In this document: piece after piece, positions 8,718-15,646 of the stretch | How positions within the stretch are numbered: the stretch's first letter is position 1 | How the letters are laid out: every line of letters starts with the position of its first letter | Assembly: GCA_026983955.1 (NCBI GenBank) | Contig: JALSTB010000133.1 | Location: 1 to 41,060, forward strand | Length of the DNA: 41,060 nt | Source: Melioribacteraceae bacterium | GTDB taxonomy: Bacteria > Bacteroidota > Ignavibacteria > Ignavibacteriales > Melioribacteraceae | Reading direction: 5' to 3' | Made by a program: the position numbers and the translations under genes | Notes under the pieces: model-generated | Database searches by the model: none | The model's input: the letters and a program-made list of their open reading frames with translations, nothing else | What the model was told of the DNA's origin: nothing

Positions 8718-9365
8718 TTAAAGACTCTTTTTACTGAAATACCAATCGACGTAATCGTATCCTTCGCTTGCACGTTTTTCGGCTTCTTCTTGGGTTGCCG
8801 GCGGAGGAACAATAACTTTATCGCCGGGTTTCCAATTTTCCGGAGTTGCTACGCCGAATTTGTCGCTTGTTTGTAATGCTTCCACAAGTCTGAGAATTTC
8901 ATCGATACTTCTTCCGTTGGTTAACGGATAATAAATCATCGCACGCAATATTCCCTTATCGTCAATTACGAAAACAGCTCTTACCGCAGAAGTATCTGCG
9001 GCACCGGGATGAATCATTCCGTAAAGCTTGGCTACCTTCATATCCAAATCGGCTATTACGGGGAAAGGAATTTCAACATCGAATTTCTCTTTAATGTTTC
9101 TCACCCAAGCTAAATGCGAATAAATACTGTCGATACTCAAACCGATTACTTGCGTGTTCAGTTTTTTGAAATCCTCGAACCTTTTGGCAAAAGCCATGAA
9201 CTCAGTTGTGCAAACAGGCGTAAAATCTGCCGGATGCGAAAACAATACAACCCATTGACCCTTGTAATCCGATAATTTGATATCTCCGTGGGTTGTTTTA
9301 GCCGTAAAATCCGGCGCCGGCTCATTTAATCTTGGCAATGATACAACTTGAGCTTGTTCTTCCAT
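8718..9365 (-). CDS. 1-Cys peroxiredoxin (Prx6-type)
   Basis: Cytoplasmic thiol peroxidase that reduces hydrogen peroxide and organic peroxides. The 215-residue protein has the peroxidatic motif [12 protein letters not shown] with the catalytic Cys52. It contains no other cysteine, so it must be a 1-Cys enzyme that uses an external thiol for recycling. The extended C-terminal region after about residue 150 ([15 protein letters not shown], then [13 protein letters not shown]) is typical of the Prx6/archaeal-type subfamily rather than AhpC. AAGGAGAG upstream supports the start. It follows perR by 57 bases on the same strand and is likely co-transcribed with it. A tandem-hairpin terminator follows. 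The reductant is not encoded nearby. Confidence 0.95.
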   Translation of the reverse strand: MEEQAQVVSLPRLNEPAPDFTAKTTHGDIKLSDYKGQWVVLFSHPADFTPVCTTEFMAFAKRFEDFKKLNTQVIGLSIDSIYSHLAWVRNIKEKFDVEIPFPVIADLDMKVAKLYGMIHPGAADTSAVRAVFVIDDKGILRAMIYYPLTNGRSIDEILRLVEALQTSDKFGVATPENWKPGDKVIVPPPATQEEAEKRASEGYDYVDWYFSKKSL

Positions 9366-9422
9366 ATTTCTTACTCTCCTTATTTTAGTTTTTTTGTTAG
9401 TGAATCGATATATATAGTGAAA

Positions 9423-9863
9423 CTAATTCGTTTCCTTCAACCTACACTCCGAACATATTACATTGAAATGGATGCTGTATCCCAAAAGTTCGTTCCCTTG
9501 CAAAATGTGCTCGGGAACTTTAATGGTATTCAACGAGGGATCAATCACATCAATAATTTTGTTACACTTAACGCACACAACATGATGATGCGGCTCGGTA
9601 ATAGGATCGTAACGCACGGTGTTGTGTAAATGTGTAACCACGGAAACTATTCCGTGCTTTTCAAAAGTTTCCAATGTTTTATAAATTGTAGCCAAAGAAA
9701 TTGTTGGATGTTCGGCTTTTATTTTTTTATATATGTCTTCCGGTCTGGGATGACTGTGATCGTCGATCAACGCCTTAAATATGGCAAGTCTTTGAGGTGT
9801 AACACTCAATCCCAAAGTCCGGCATCTGTTTACAAAATTATCTATTGCTGTTTGTGTAGTCAT
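9423..9863 (-). CDS. perR: Fur-family peroxide sensor, PerR type
   Basis: Metal-dependent winged-helix repressor of 146 residues. The N-terminal DNA-binding domain contains LSVTPQRLAIFKAL and ISLATIYKTLETFEKHG. The C-terminal dimerisation domain has the structural zinc site in two CxxC motifs (Cys97/Cys100 and Cys137/Cys140). The regulatory metal ligands of Bacillus PerR (His37, Asp85, His91, His93, Asp104) are all present at a constant offset of one: His38, Asp86, His92, His94, Asp105. Asp in the KIIDV segment, where Fur normally has Glu, is the usual PerR indicator. It heads a probable perR-peroxiredoxin operon, with PerR-box-like palindromes before it (autoregulation) and before dps. In PerR, His37 and His91 are oxidised by peroxide in the Fe form; that this holds here is inference. 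Confidence 0.92.
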   Translation of the reverse strand: MTTQTAIDNFVNRCRTLGLSVTPQRLAIFKALIDDHSHPRPEDIYKKIKAEHPTISLATIYKTLETFEKHGIVSVVTHLHNTVRYDPITEPHHHVVCVKCNKIIDVIDPSLNTIKVPEHILQGNELLGYSIHFNVICSECRLKETN

Positions 9864-9872
9864 GTTACAACC

Positions 9873-9897
9873 ATTATTAATTAATAATTGTTATCCA
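9873..9897 (-). promoter_or_regulatory. Overlapping PerR-box-like palindromes upstream of perR
   Basis: ATTATTAATTAATAAT (9873-9888) is a perfect 16-base palindrome. It overlaps TAATAATTGTTATCC (9882-9896), which matches the PerR box at 10 of 14 defined positions and is nearly identical to the site before dps. They lie 10-34 bases upstream of the perR start, a good place for autorepression. More AT-rich half-sites continue to about 9913. Confidence 0.55.
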
Positions 9898-9987
9898 ATA
9901 ATAATGATAATTAAAGAAAAAAGCAAGTTTAAAGCAACTTTTTTATCGTTTCTTCATCTATAATAACACATCAAAGAACAGGCGGGT

Positions 9988-10542
9988 TTGGATAGTTATT
10001 CCGAAAAAATAGTTCGTTTCACAATTGTTTATAATAAATATAAACGAAAGGTATACAATTATATTCTCAGAATGGTTTCCGATGAAAATTTGACAGAAGA
10101 CCTCATGCAAACGGTTTTTCTAAAACTTTTTGAAAATATGGACTTGATAAAAAACAAAAACGGTATCGGAAGCTGGCTTTTTACCACCACCAGAAATGAA
10201 ATTTACGGATTTTTCCGGGCTAAAAAAATTAAAATTGATCAATTCCGGAGCGAAACTCTTGAAGATGCCCACACAGTTTCTTACTCGGACGTTCAGAAAA
10301 ATTATGACCTGAAAGAACTGAAAGAGATAATTTTCGAAGAATTGGAGAAGATGCCAATCGAACAAAAAGATGTTTATTTGTTAAAAGAATACGGCGGATT
10401 CTCATATAAAGAAATTGCCGATATTTTGGAAATTGATGTAAAAACAGTTAAAAGCCGGCTTTACAAAGTCCGGCAAAAACTTATCGGCAGAATTGGGAAA
10501 ATTTTACTTAAAGATTTTACAAGGGTTAAAAATGGACAATGA
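9988..10542 (+). CDS. ECF-type RNA polymerase sigma factor
   Basis: Alternative sigma-70 family factor of 184 residues. Region 2 is seen at about 8-75 (FTIVYNKYKRKVYNYILRMV, then LTEDLMQTVFLKLFEN and GSWLFTTTRNEI). Region 4 is at about 125-175 (MPIEQKDVYLLKEYGGFSY, then EIADILEIDVKTVKSRLYK, the -35-binding helix-turn-helix). The start must be the TTG at 9988: a TAA stop lies at 9964-9966 in frame, no ATG or GTG lies between, and the next Met (residue 29) is inside region 2. CAGGCGG just upstream can serve as ribosome site. Its end overlaps the following membrane protein by 11 bases, the classic translational coupling of sigma and anti-sigma genes. The regulon is unknown. Confidence 0.92.
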   Translation: MDSYSEKIVRFTIVYNKYKRKVYNYILRMVSDENLTEDLMQTVFLKLFENMDLIKNKNGIGSWLFTTTRNEIYGFFRAKKIKIDQFRSETLEDAHTVSYSDVQKNYDLKELKEIIFEELEKMPIEQKDVYLLKEYGGFSYKEIADILEIDVKTVKSRLYKVRQKLIGRIGKILLKDFTRVKNGQ

Positions 10543-10993
10543 AAAATTAATCGAAATGATTGAGCGGTACTTCGATAACGAATTGAAAAAGGAAGAAGAA
10601 GCGTTTTTATTTGGCGAATTATCAACAAACGATGAAGCCCGGCGTCAATTCAAAATCAGAAATGTTTTGAAAACCGCCGTTCAATTTTCTTACGAAGAAT
10701 TTCCCGGGAATTTGGATGAAAGAATTTTAAGCTCACTTCCTGTGGGAACCGCAAACAAACGGAAAATGCAAATTGATCTTCCCGCTGCAATTTCCGCTTT
10801 CCTTACAATCATTTTGTTGATTGTTTCGCTGTTTATGTTTAACGAAACCAAACATTATAAGTCGGAACTCGAATTAACTATTTCAAAAATCAATCAACAA
10901 CAACAGTTGATTCAGCTTCTGATGAATACTTTACCTGCAACGGAAGTTACAGGTTATTTGAAAAACCAAGTTGTTGTTACACCTGAAATGTGA
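10532..10993 (+). CDS. Probable membrane-bound anti-sigma factor
   Basis: Predicted 153-residue single-pass inner-membrane protein. I place the start at the ATG at 10532, because AAGGGTTAAAA precedes it and MDNEKLIEMIERYFDNEL is the usual anti-sigma N-terminal helix. The longer open frame (from 10493) would overlap the sigma gene by 50 bases. Residues about 1-70 form a helical cytoplasmic domain (FDNELKKEEEAFLFGELSTN, then ARRQFKIRNVL), which looks like the sigma-binding anti-sigma fold, although the zinc-binding HxxxCxxC motif is absent. One transmembrane helix follows (about 85-105, ISAFLTIILLIVSLFMF), then a short periplasmic tail with a Gln-rich coil. The role is inferred from gene order and layout; sequence similarity alone would be weak. 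Confidence 0.75.
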   Translation: MDNEKLIEMIERYFDNELKKEEEAFLFGELSTNDEARRQFKIRNVLKTAVQFSYEEFPGNLDERILSSLPVGTANKRKMQIDLPAAISAFLTIILLIVSLFMFNETKHYKSELELTISKINQQQQLIQLLMNTLPATEVTGYLKNQVVVTPEM

Positions 10994-11002
10994 GGTAAAA
11001 CT

Positions 11003-11824
11003 ATGAAAAAAATAATTTTAATCTTGGTTGCTTCGTTTGTTCTCTTCTCGTGTGGTAAAGAGAAAAACGGAGTGAAAATTATAGAACCCGTGAAAGAAAA
11101 GTATCTTACAATTCAAATATTGAATTTTGCGGACGAGAGTCAAGCCGGATTGTTGGATTCCCTGAATAACCGGATTGCCAAGATGTTGAACGACAAAAAA
11201 TACGTTAATCCGGTCAATCCCCAAAAGCCCGTCGATTTCGATTATATTATTTACATTAATGAAAACGGAAAAGTAGACAAGTTGGTTGTTTTGGAAAGTC
11301 CCTTACCCGAAATTGACCGTTTTGTAGCAAACCAAATTAAAGACTGGAATTTAGATGTATTATTTGAAGGGGAACCGGTAAAATCAAAATTCAACATGAA
11401 ATTTTCGTATTTCAAAACCGGGAAGGGATATACACCGTTTCCAAGAACGAATTTAAAAGTATCAACACCGATACCCGACAGAACAGGAAGCCCGTATTTC
11501 ATTGCCGCTGATAAAATGCCCCAACCGGTGGGCGGAATTGCGGCCATTCAAAAGAAAATAGTTTATCCCGAAGAGGCGAAAAGTTCGGGAGTTGAAGGCA
11601 GGGTATTCGTAAAAGCGTATATAAACGAAAAAGGAGAAGTCGATAGAGTGAAATTAATCAAAGGAATCGGAGGAGGCTGTGATGAAGCGGCAATGCAAGC
11701 AGTTAAAGAAACAAAATTTACACCGGCTTTGCAAAAAGGCAAACCGGTAAAAGTGCAAGTTTCGGTGCCTATTATTTTTAAGCTCGCTTCCAACGGAAAT
11801 ACCGGAAGTCAATCAAAGAAATAA
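11003..11824 (+). CDS. Lipoprotein with a TonB C-terminal domain
   Basis: 273-residue protein with a lipoprotein signal (lipobox LFSC, Cys17) instead of the usual TonB transmembrane helix. The middle (about 30-150) contains a first alpha/beta segment (NENGKVDKLVVLESP and FVANQIKDWNL) that resembles a degenerate TonB-C repeat. The clear TonB_C domain is at about 180-265: MPQPVGGIAAIQKKIVYPEE, SGVEGRVFVKAYINEKGEVD and AAMQAVKETKFTPALQKGKP. TonB-C domains contact TonB-dependent receptors or, in lipoprotein form, have unknown partners. GAGGTAAAACT precedes the ATG. It is 9 bases after the anti-sigma gene and so the third gene of the operon. A strong hairpin follows. An envelope-signalling role is inference. 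Confidence 0.88.
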   Translation: MKKIILILVASFVLFSCGKEKNGVKIIEPVKEKYLTIQILNFADESQAGLLDSLNNRIAKMLNDKKYVNPVNPQKPVDFDYIIYINENGKVDKLVVLESPLPEIDRFVANQIKDWNLDVLFEGEPVKSKFNMKFSYFKTGKGYTPFPRTNLKVSTPIPDRTGSPYFIAADKMPQPVGGIAAIQKKIVYPEEAKSSGVEGRVFVKAYINEKGEVDRVKLIKGIGGGCDEAAMQAVKETKFTPALQKGKPVKVQVSVPIIFKLASNGNTGSQSKK

Positions 11825-11834
11825 GCCGGATAAA

Positions 11835-12449
11835 TTAACCGCTGCCCCGTGGCGGCGGTTTTATTCCCACATACCGTACAACACAAGCCTTACCACTGTG
11901 ATGACGGCTTTCGTTCAATTCTATAATTTCTTTGCTGAATTTCTCTATTTCCAAATCTTGAAAATCGGTGTAAACATCTTCCAAGGAATAAAGCAACTCG
12001 ATATTGGGCGGTCCGCCGCTGCGGTATTTTAATTGATCTTTATCGAATACTTCTAGGATTATCCTGCCACCCGGTTTTAATGCAGCAATTGCTTTTGCAT
12101 GCACTTCTTTTCTCAATTCTTCATGTAAATGTAAAAATATGATAACTACCAAATCGTAAGAACTTTCGGGCGGAGTGAAATCTTTCAGGTCGGCAACCGT
12201 GTAATTAATTTCAGCATTTTTCCGTTTTGCCAATGCAAGCGCTTTATGTTTTCCTGCGCGACTAAAATCGACCGCATCAACTTTCCAACCGAGCGTAGCG
12301 GCATAAACGGAGTTTCTCCCTTCGCCTTCGCCCAAAAACAAAGCCCGTCCCGGTTCAAGTTTATCTATTTCGGTCTTAAAAAATTCATTCGGTTCCGTGC
12401 CGTAGATATATTCATCTCCGGAAAACCGTTCATCCCAAAAATTTCCCAT
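11835..12449 (-). CDS. Class I SAM-dependent methyltransferase, substrate unknown
   Basis: 204-residue Rossmann-fold methyltransferase. Motif I is seen as ALFLGEGEGRNSVYAA (about 36-51), motif II as VDAVDFS, motif III around YTVADLKDF, and motif IV as YDLVVIIFLHLH. The post-motif LKPGGRIILEVF is also present. The short single domain and the GEGEGRN form of motif I resemble TehB/thiopurine-type small-molecule methyltransferases; the substrate cannot be predicted. The C-terminal KPPPRGSG is encoded by the terminator hairpin of the convergent operon. It lies 70 bases after parA on the same strand. Confidence 0.88.
   Translation of the reverse strand: MGNFWDERFSGDEYIYGTEPNEFFKTEIDKLEPGRALFLGEGEGRNSVYAATLGWKVDAVDFSRAGKHKALALAKRKNAEINYTVADLKDFTPPESSYDLVVIIFLHLHEELRKEVHAKAIAALKPGGRIILEVFDKDQLKYRSGGPPNIELLYSLEDVYTDFQDLEIEKFSKEIIELNESRHHSGKACVVRYVGIKPPPRGSG
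11837..11866 (+). terminator. Terminator of the sigma/anti-sigma/TonB-like operon, inside the end of the methyltransferase gene
   Basis: AACCGCTGCC (11837-11846) pairs with GGCGGCGGTT (11851-11860), ten pairs including one G-U, around a 4-base loop, and is followed by TTATT. The left arm begins in the stop codon of the convergent methyltransferase, so the hairpin DNA also encodes that protein's last residues. Confidence 0.8.
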
Positions 12450-12519
12450 AGCAGTATGATTTGTTTAACTATAATTTTAAGATATGTAAAGAAAAGCAAC
12501 AAAACAAAACGTAAAAAAA

Positions 12520-13353
12520 TCAGTAACCGAATCCTTCACCGATAATTTCTTCTTCGTTAAAATCGCTAAGCAAATCTTCACGCATCAAGTTGTTATTTTC
12601 TATAATCTCCAAAGCAAGTTGTTTGTACGCCAAAGATATTTTGGCAGCCGGATATTTTAATATAACCGGAGTTTGGTAAAATGTCGAATCCTCGGCGGCT
12701 GTGTTTTTGGGAATTGCAGTTGTCAACATGTGATGTGGAAATAATTTGTAAAGCTGTTTTTTTACTTTTAAGGAAGCACGGGTATTAAATTCGTGCATGG
12801 TAAGCAAAATTCCTTCAACTTTTAATTTTTTGTTCGATGTTTCAGAAATTTTAGTAATGTGTTCAATCATTCTGGTTGCGGCATCAACGGAATATAAACT
12901 GGATTTAACGGGAATTAAAACCGAATCCGCCAAATTCAATACGTTGGCGGTCAACCCGGTTAAGTTAGGTGCACAATCGATTATTACAAAATCATAATCC
13001 GGAAACTTTGCCGGAAACAAATTCCGTAACAGAAACTGATCGAAGCTGATATCAGCCAAAAACAATTCCTCTTCAAACGAAATTTTTTTAAAAGGAATTA
13101 TATCCAGGTTTTCAATTTCGGTGGAGTTTACGGATTCTTCAAATTTTGAAATGTAGTTTAGAATATCGTAAAGCGTACCTACGTTATCAAACCCGGTAAT
13201 TCCGCAAGTAAGTGCAATTTGGTTCGATGTATCTGTATCGATAAGAAGAGTTCTTTTATTATTTTGTGCAAGGGCAAAAGCCAAATTTACGGCAGTAGTA
13301 GTTTTTCCCACACCGCCTTTGGGTGAGGAAACAGCAATAATTTTTCCCATCAA
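12520..13353 (-). CDS. ParA/Soj-family partition-type ATPase (orphan)
   Basis: 277-residue deviant-Walker ATPase. The Walker A motif is SPKGGVGKTTT (about residues 10-20), with the signature Lys after the first Gly-rich turn; A' is LLIDTDTSNQ; Walker B is FVIIDCAPNLTG. In this family ATP-dependent dimers bind DNA non-specifically and position cargo such as chromosome, plasmid or protein clusters. No parB gene or parS-like cluster is visible nearby; the neighbours are a methyltransferase and, divergently, a GroES-like gene. It may therefore be a cargo-positioning orphan rather than the chromosomal ParA. Two adjacent ATG codons begin the frame; AAGGTG lies ten bases before the first. The C-terminus is acidic (DFNEEEIIGEGFGY). 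Confidence 0.9.
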   Translation of the reverse strand: MMGKIIAVSSPKGGVGKTTTAVNLAFALAQNNKRTLLIDTDTSNQIALTCGITGFDNVGTLYDILNYISKFEESVNSTEIENLDIIPFKKISFEEELFLADISFDQFLLRNLFPAKFPDYDFVIIDCAPNLTGLTANVLNLADSVLIPVKSSLYSVDAATRMIEHITKISETSNKKLKVEGILLTMHEFNTRASLKVKKQLYKLFPHHMLTTAIPKNTAAEDSTFYQTPVILKYPAAKISLAYKQLALEIIENNNLMREDLLSDFNEEEIIGEGFGY

Positions 13354-13546
13354 AAAACACCTTAGTGAACAAAATTCAGAAAATTAAACCGCAATTTAGT
13401 AAAATTTATCCACTTTTATACTGTATTTATAAAATTTTCCGTTCGAAATAAAATTCCAACGAAAAGCAAAAAGGAACAGAAATGTTTTAAGTTTGTTGAA
13501 ATGTTGCGTATTTTTATTTATTGGATTTTCTTTTTCGGGAAATATA

Positions 13547-13912
13547 ATGATTGATACTTCAAAAATAGTAGTAATCGGCGACCGCGTACTAATAAAACCG
13601 GAAGAGGATTTGGAAAAAACCAACAGCGGCTTATACTTGCCTCCCGGTGTAAAAGAGCGTGAAAAAGTTCAAGGTGGATACGTGATAAAAGTAGGACCCG
13701 GTTACCCGATTGCCAATCCGGTTGATGAAGACGAACCGTGGAAAGAAGATTCATCCCACAAATTCATCCCGCTCCAAGTTCAAGAAGGAGATTTTGCCCT
13801 TTACCTCAAACGTGAAGCAGTTGAAATAGAATTGGAGAATAACAAACTTGTCATTGTCCCCCAATCAGCCATATTAATGGTTCTGCGCGACGAAGATTTA
13901 TTGAACTTCTAA
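13547..13912 (+). CDS. Divergent GroES/Cpn10-family protein, no groEL neighbour
   Basis: 121-residue protein with the Cpn10 fold: VVIGDRVLIKPEE at the N-terminus, a mobile-loop equivalent (KTNSGLYLPPGVKEREKVQG), VIKVGPGY, and GDFALYLKREAVEIE near the end. I start it at 13547 (MIDTSKIVVIGDR) because the family begins here. The longer frame from 13493 adds a Phe/Cys-rich stretch without ribosome site. Compared with normal GroES (about 95 residues), it has an acidic insertion after GPG (about 54-78, NPVDEDEPWKED) and an altered loop tip (LYL for the usual IVL). No groEL is present on either side. It could be a second Cpn10 with a specialised role, or a structural relative that no longer binds GroEL. 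Confidence 0.85.
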   Translation: MIDTSKIVVIGDRVLIKPEEDLEKTNSGLYLPPGVKEREKVQGGYVIKVGPGYPIANPVDEDEPWKEDSSHKFIPLQVQEGDFALYLKREAVEIELENNKLVIVPQSAILMVLRDEDLLNF

Positions 13913-13947
13913 TCTTTTCAATTCTATAATTTTTAATAAATTATTTT

Positions 13948-13955
13948 TATATTTG
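13948..13955 (+). promoter_or_regulatory. TAnnTTTG promoter box upstream of the M3/M2-like peptidase
   Basis: TATATTTG matches the Bacteroidota -7 consensus and lies 30 bases before the peptidase ATG. No TTTG is visible at the expected -33 position. Confidence 0.35.
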
Positions 13956-13984
13956 CCACAATAATTTTTAACAACAAGGAAAAG

Positions 13985-15604
13985 ATGGAAGAAAAATTCG
14001 AACAGTTTTTGCATGAAATTACTGAGAAGATTATACCGCTTACGAGAGATGCCCACATTGCATATTTCGATGCTTCGATAAGCGGTAAACCGGAAGATTA
14101 CAAAAAAGCTTCCGATTTGGAATTGAAGCTGAGTAAAGTTTATTCAGATAGACACGCTTTCAATGAGCTTAAAAAATTCAAAGAAAAAAACGAAATAAAC
14201 GACCTTTTTCTGAAGCGGCAACTCGATTTGCTTTACAATACTTTTCTTTCCCACCAAATGAACGAAGATTTGCTTGAAGAGATAATTAAACTTTCCACCA
14301 AGGTTGAAGAAAAATTCGCCACTTACCGCGCACCGTTAAACGGTGATACTTTAACCGAAAATCAAATCGATGAAATTCTGGAAAACTCGACCGATTCCAA
14401 ACAACTTGAAGAAACTTGGCTTGCAAGCAAAAAAATAGGAGAAGAAATTTTTAATGATGTTTTGACTTTGGTGAAATTGCGCAACCGCGGTGCGCAAGAA
14501 CTCGGGTTCCCAAATTATTTTGAAATGAGTCTGGAATTAAATGAACAAAACTCCGCCGGTATATTAAAAATTTTCGATTTACTCGATTCAAAAATCAGCG
14601 CCGAGTTTGAAAAAATAAAATCCACAATAGACGAGCATCTCTCGGCAAAATACAATGTGCCGGAAGAAAAATTAATGCCGTGGCATTATCAAGACAAGTT
14701 TTTTCAACTCGGACCCAAAATATACAATGTCGATTTGGATAAATTTTTTGAAGATAAAGATATCGTTGAACTTTCCAGGCAATATTTTAACGGATTGGAT
14801 TTAAACATTGACGACATTTTAGCCAGAAGCGATTTGTATGAAAAAGAAGGAAAGTACCAACACGCATATTGCACCGATATTGACCGGAGCGGTGACGTGC
14901 GGATTTTATGTAACATAAAACCCAATTATAAATGGATGGGAACAATGCTGCATGAATTGGGTCACGCCGTGTACGATAAATATATTAATCCCGATTTACC
15001 ATGGCTGCTCCGGACTCATTCACACATCTTCACCACCGAGGCAATTGCAATGTTGTTCGGAAGATTTGCGTCGAATCCCGAATGGTTAAAAGATATGTCG
15101 ATTGTAACGGAAGATGAAATTGCACCTTTTGCCGATGATTGCATTGAATCACTAAGAACAGAACAAATCATCTTTTCACGTTGGGTACAGGTTGTTTTCC
15201 GGTTCGAACGGGAAATGTATGCCCGTCCGGATCAAGACCTGAATAAATTATGGTGGGAACTTGTAAGCAAATATCAGAAATTGCAAAAACCTGAAGGACG
15301 GAACAAACCGGATTGGGCTGCGAAAATTCATATATCGCTTTATCCGGCATATTATCATAATTATATGCTTGGTGAACTACTTGCCTCACAACTTTATTAT
15401 TACATAAAAGATAAAGTATTAAATCAAACAGGTAAGAAAACCGTTAGTTTCGTTGGAGAAAAAGAAGTGGGGAACTACCTCAAAAACCTGTTCTTCAATT
15501 ACGGCGCGGTTTATCCGTGGAACGAAATGATAAAAAAATCAACAGGGGAAGGATTGAATCCGGCTTATTACGCTACCCAGTTTGTTGAAAACGGTAAAGA
15601 GTGA
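13985..15604 (+). CDS. Zinc metallopeptidase, M3/M2-like (gluzincin)
   Basis: 539-residue helical peptidase, probably cytoplasmic since no signal peptide is seen. The HExxH zinc motif is HELGH with His323, Glu324 and His327. The third ligand is Glu352 in TTEAIAMLFG, about 25 residues downstream, the gluzincin arrangement of oligopeptidases. The segment DLPWLLRTHSHIFTTEAIAM resembles the M2 (angiotensin-converting-enzyme-like) family, while the overall layout is near the M3 oligoendopeptidases; I cannot decide which from sequence alone. The likely role is to cut short peptides into di-, tri- or amino acids, fitting the S46 peptidase and gamma-glutamyltransferase elsewhere in the window. AAGGAAAAG directly before the ATG is a good ribosome site. 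It ends at a hairpin shared with the convergent lpd. Confidence 0.88.
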   Translation: MEEKFEQFLHEITEKIIPLTRDAHIAYFDASISGKPEDYKKASDLELKLSKVYSDRHAFNELKKFKEKNEINDLFLKRQLDLLYNTFLSHQMNEDLLEEIIKLSTKVEEKFATYRAPLNGDTLTENQIDEILENSTDSKQLEETWLASKKIGEEIFNDVLTLVKLRNRGAQELGFPNYFEMSLELNEQNSAGILKIFDLLDSKISAEFEKIKSTIDEHLSAKYNVPEEKLMPWHYQDKFFQLGPKIYNVDLDKFFEDKDIVELSRQYFNGLDLNIDDILARSDLYEKEGKYQHAYCTDIDRSGDVRILCNIKPNYKWMGTMLHELGHAVYDKYINPDLPWLLRTHSHIFTTEAIAMLFGRFASNPEWLKDMSIVTEDEIAPFADDCIESLRTEQIIFSRWVQVVFRFEREMYARPDQDLNKLWWELVSKYQKLQKPEGRNKPDWAAKIHISLYPAYYHNYMLGELLASQLYYYIKDKVLNQTGKKTVSFVGEKEVGNYLKNLFFNYGAVYPWNEMIKKSTGEGLNPAYYATQFVENGKE

Positions 15605-15642
15605 ACAAACTTCACTTTATTGTCTCCAAGCAAGAAGTTTGT
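15605..15642. terminator. Hairpin between convergent peptidase and lpd genes
   Basis: ACAAACTTC (15605-15613) pairs perfectly with GAAGTTTGT (15634-15642) across a 20-base loop. It occupies nearly the whole gap between the two stop codons. U-runs are poor on both sides, so bidirectional terminator function is tentative. Confidence 0.4.
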
Positions 15643-15646
15643 CTTA

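Noticed and set aside
11003-11824. Ordinary TonB energy transducer
   Set aside because: The N-terminus has a clear lipobox with Cys17 and no Pro-rich periplasm-spanning segment, so I describe it as a TonB-C-domain lipoprotein instead.
13493-13546. N-terminal extension of the GroES-like protein that looks like a signal peptide
   Set aside because: Cpn10 proteins are cytoplasmic, homologues start at the MIDTSKIVV position, and no ribosome site precedes the upstream ATG. The hydrophobic look comes from T-rich intergenic DNA.
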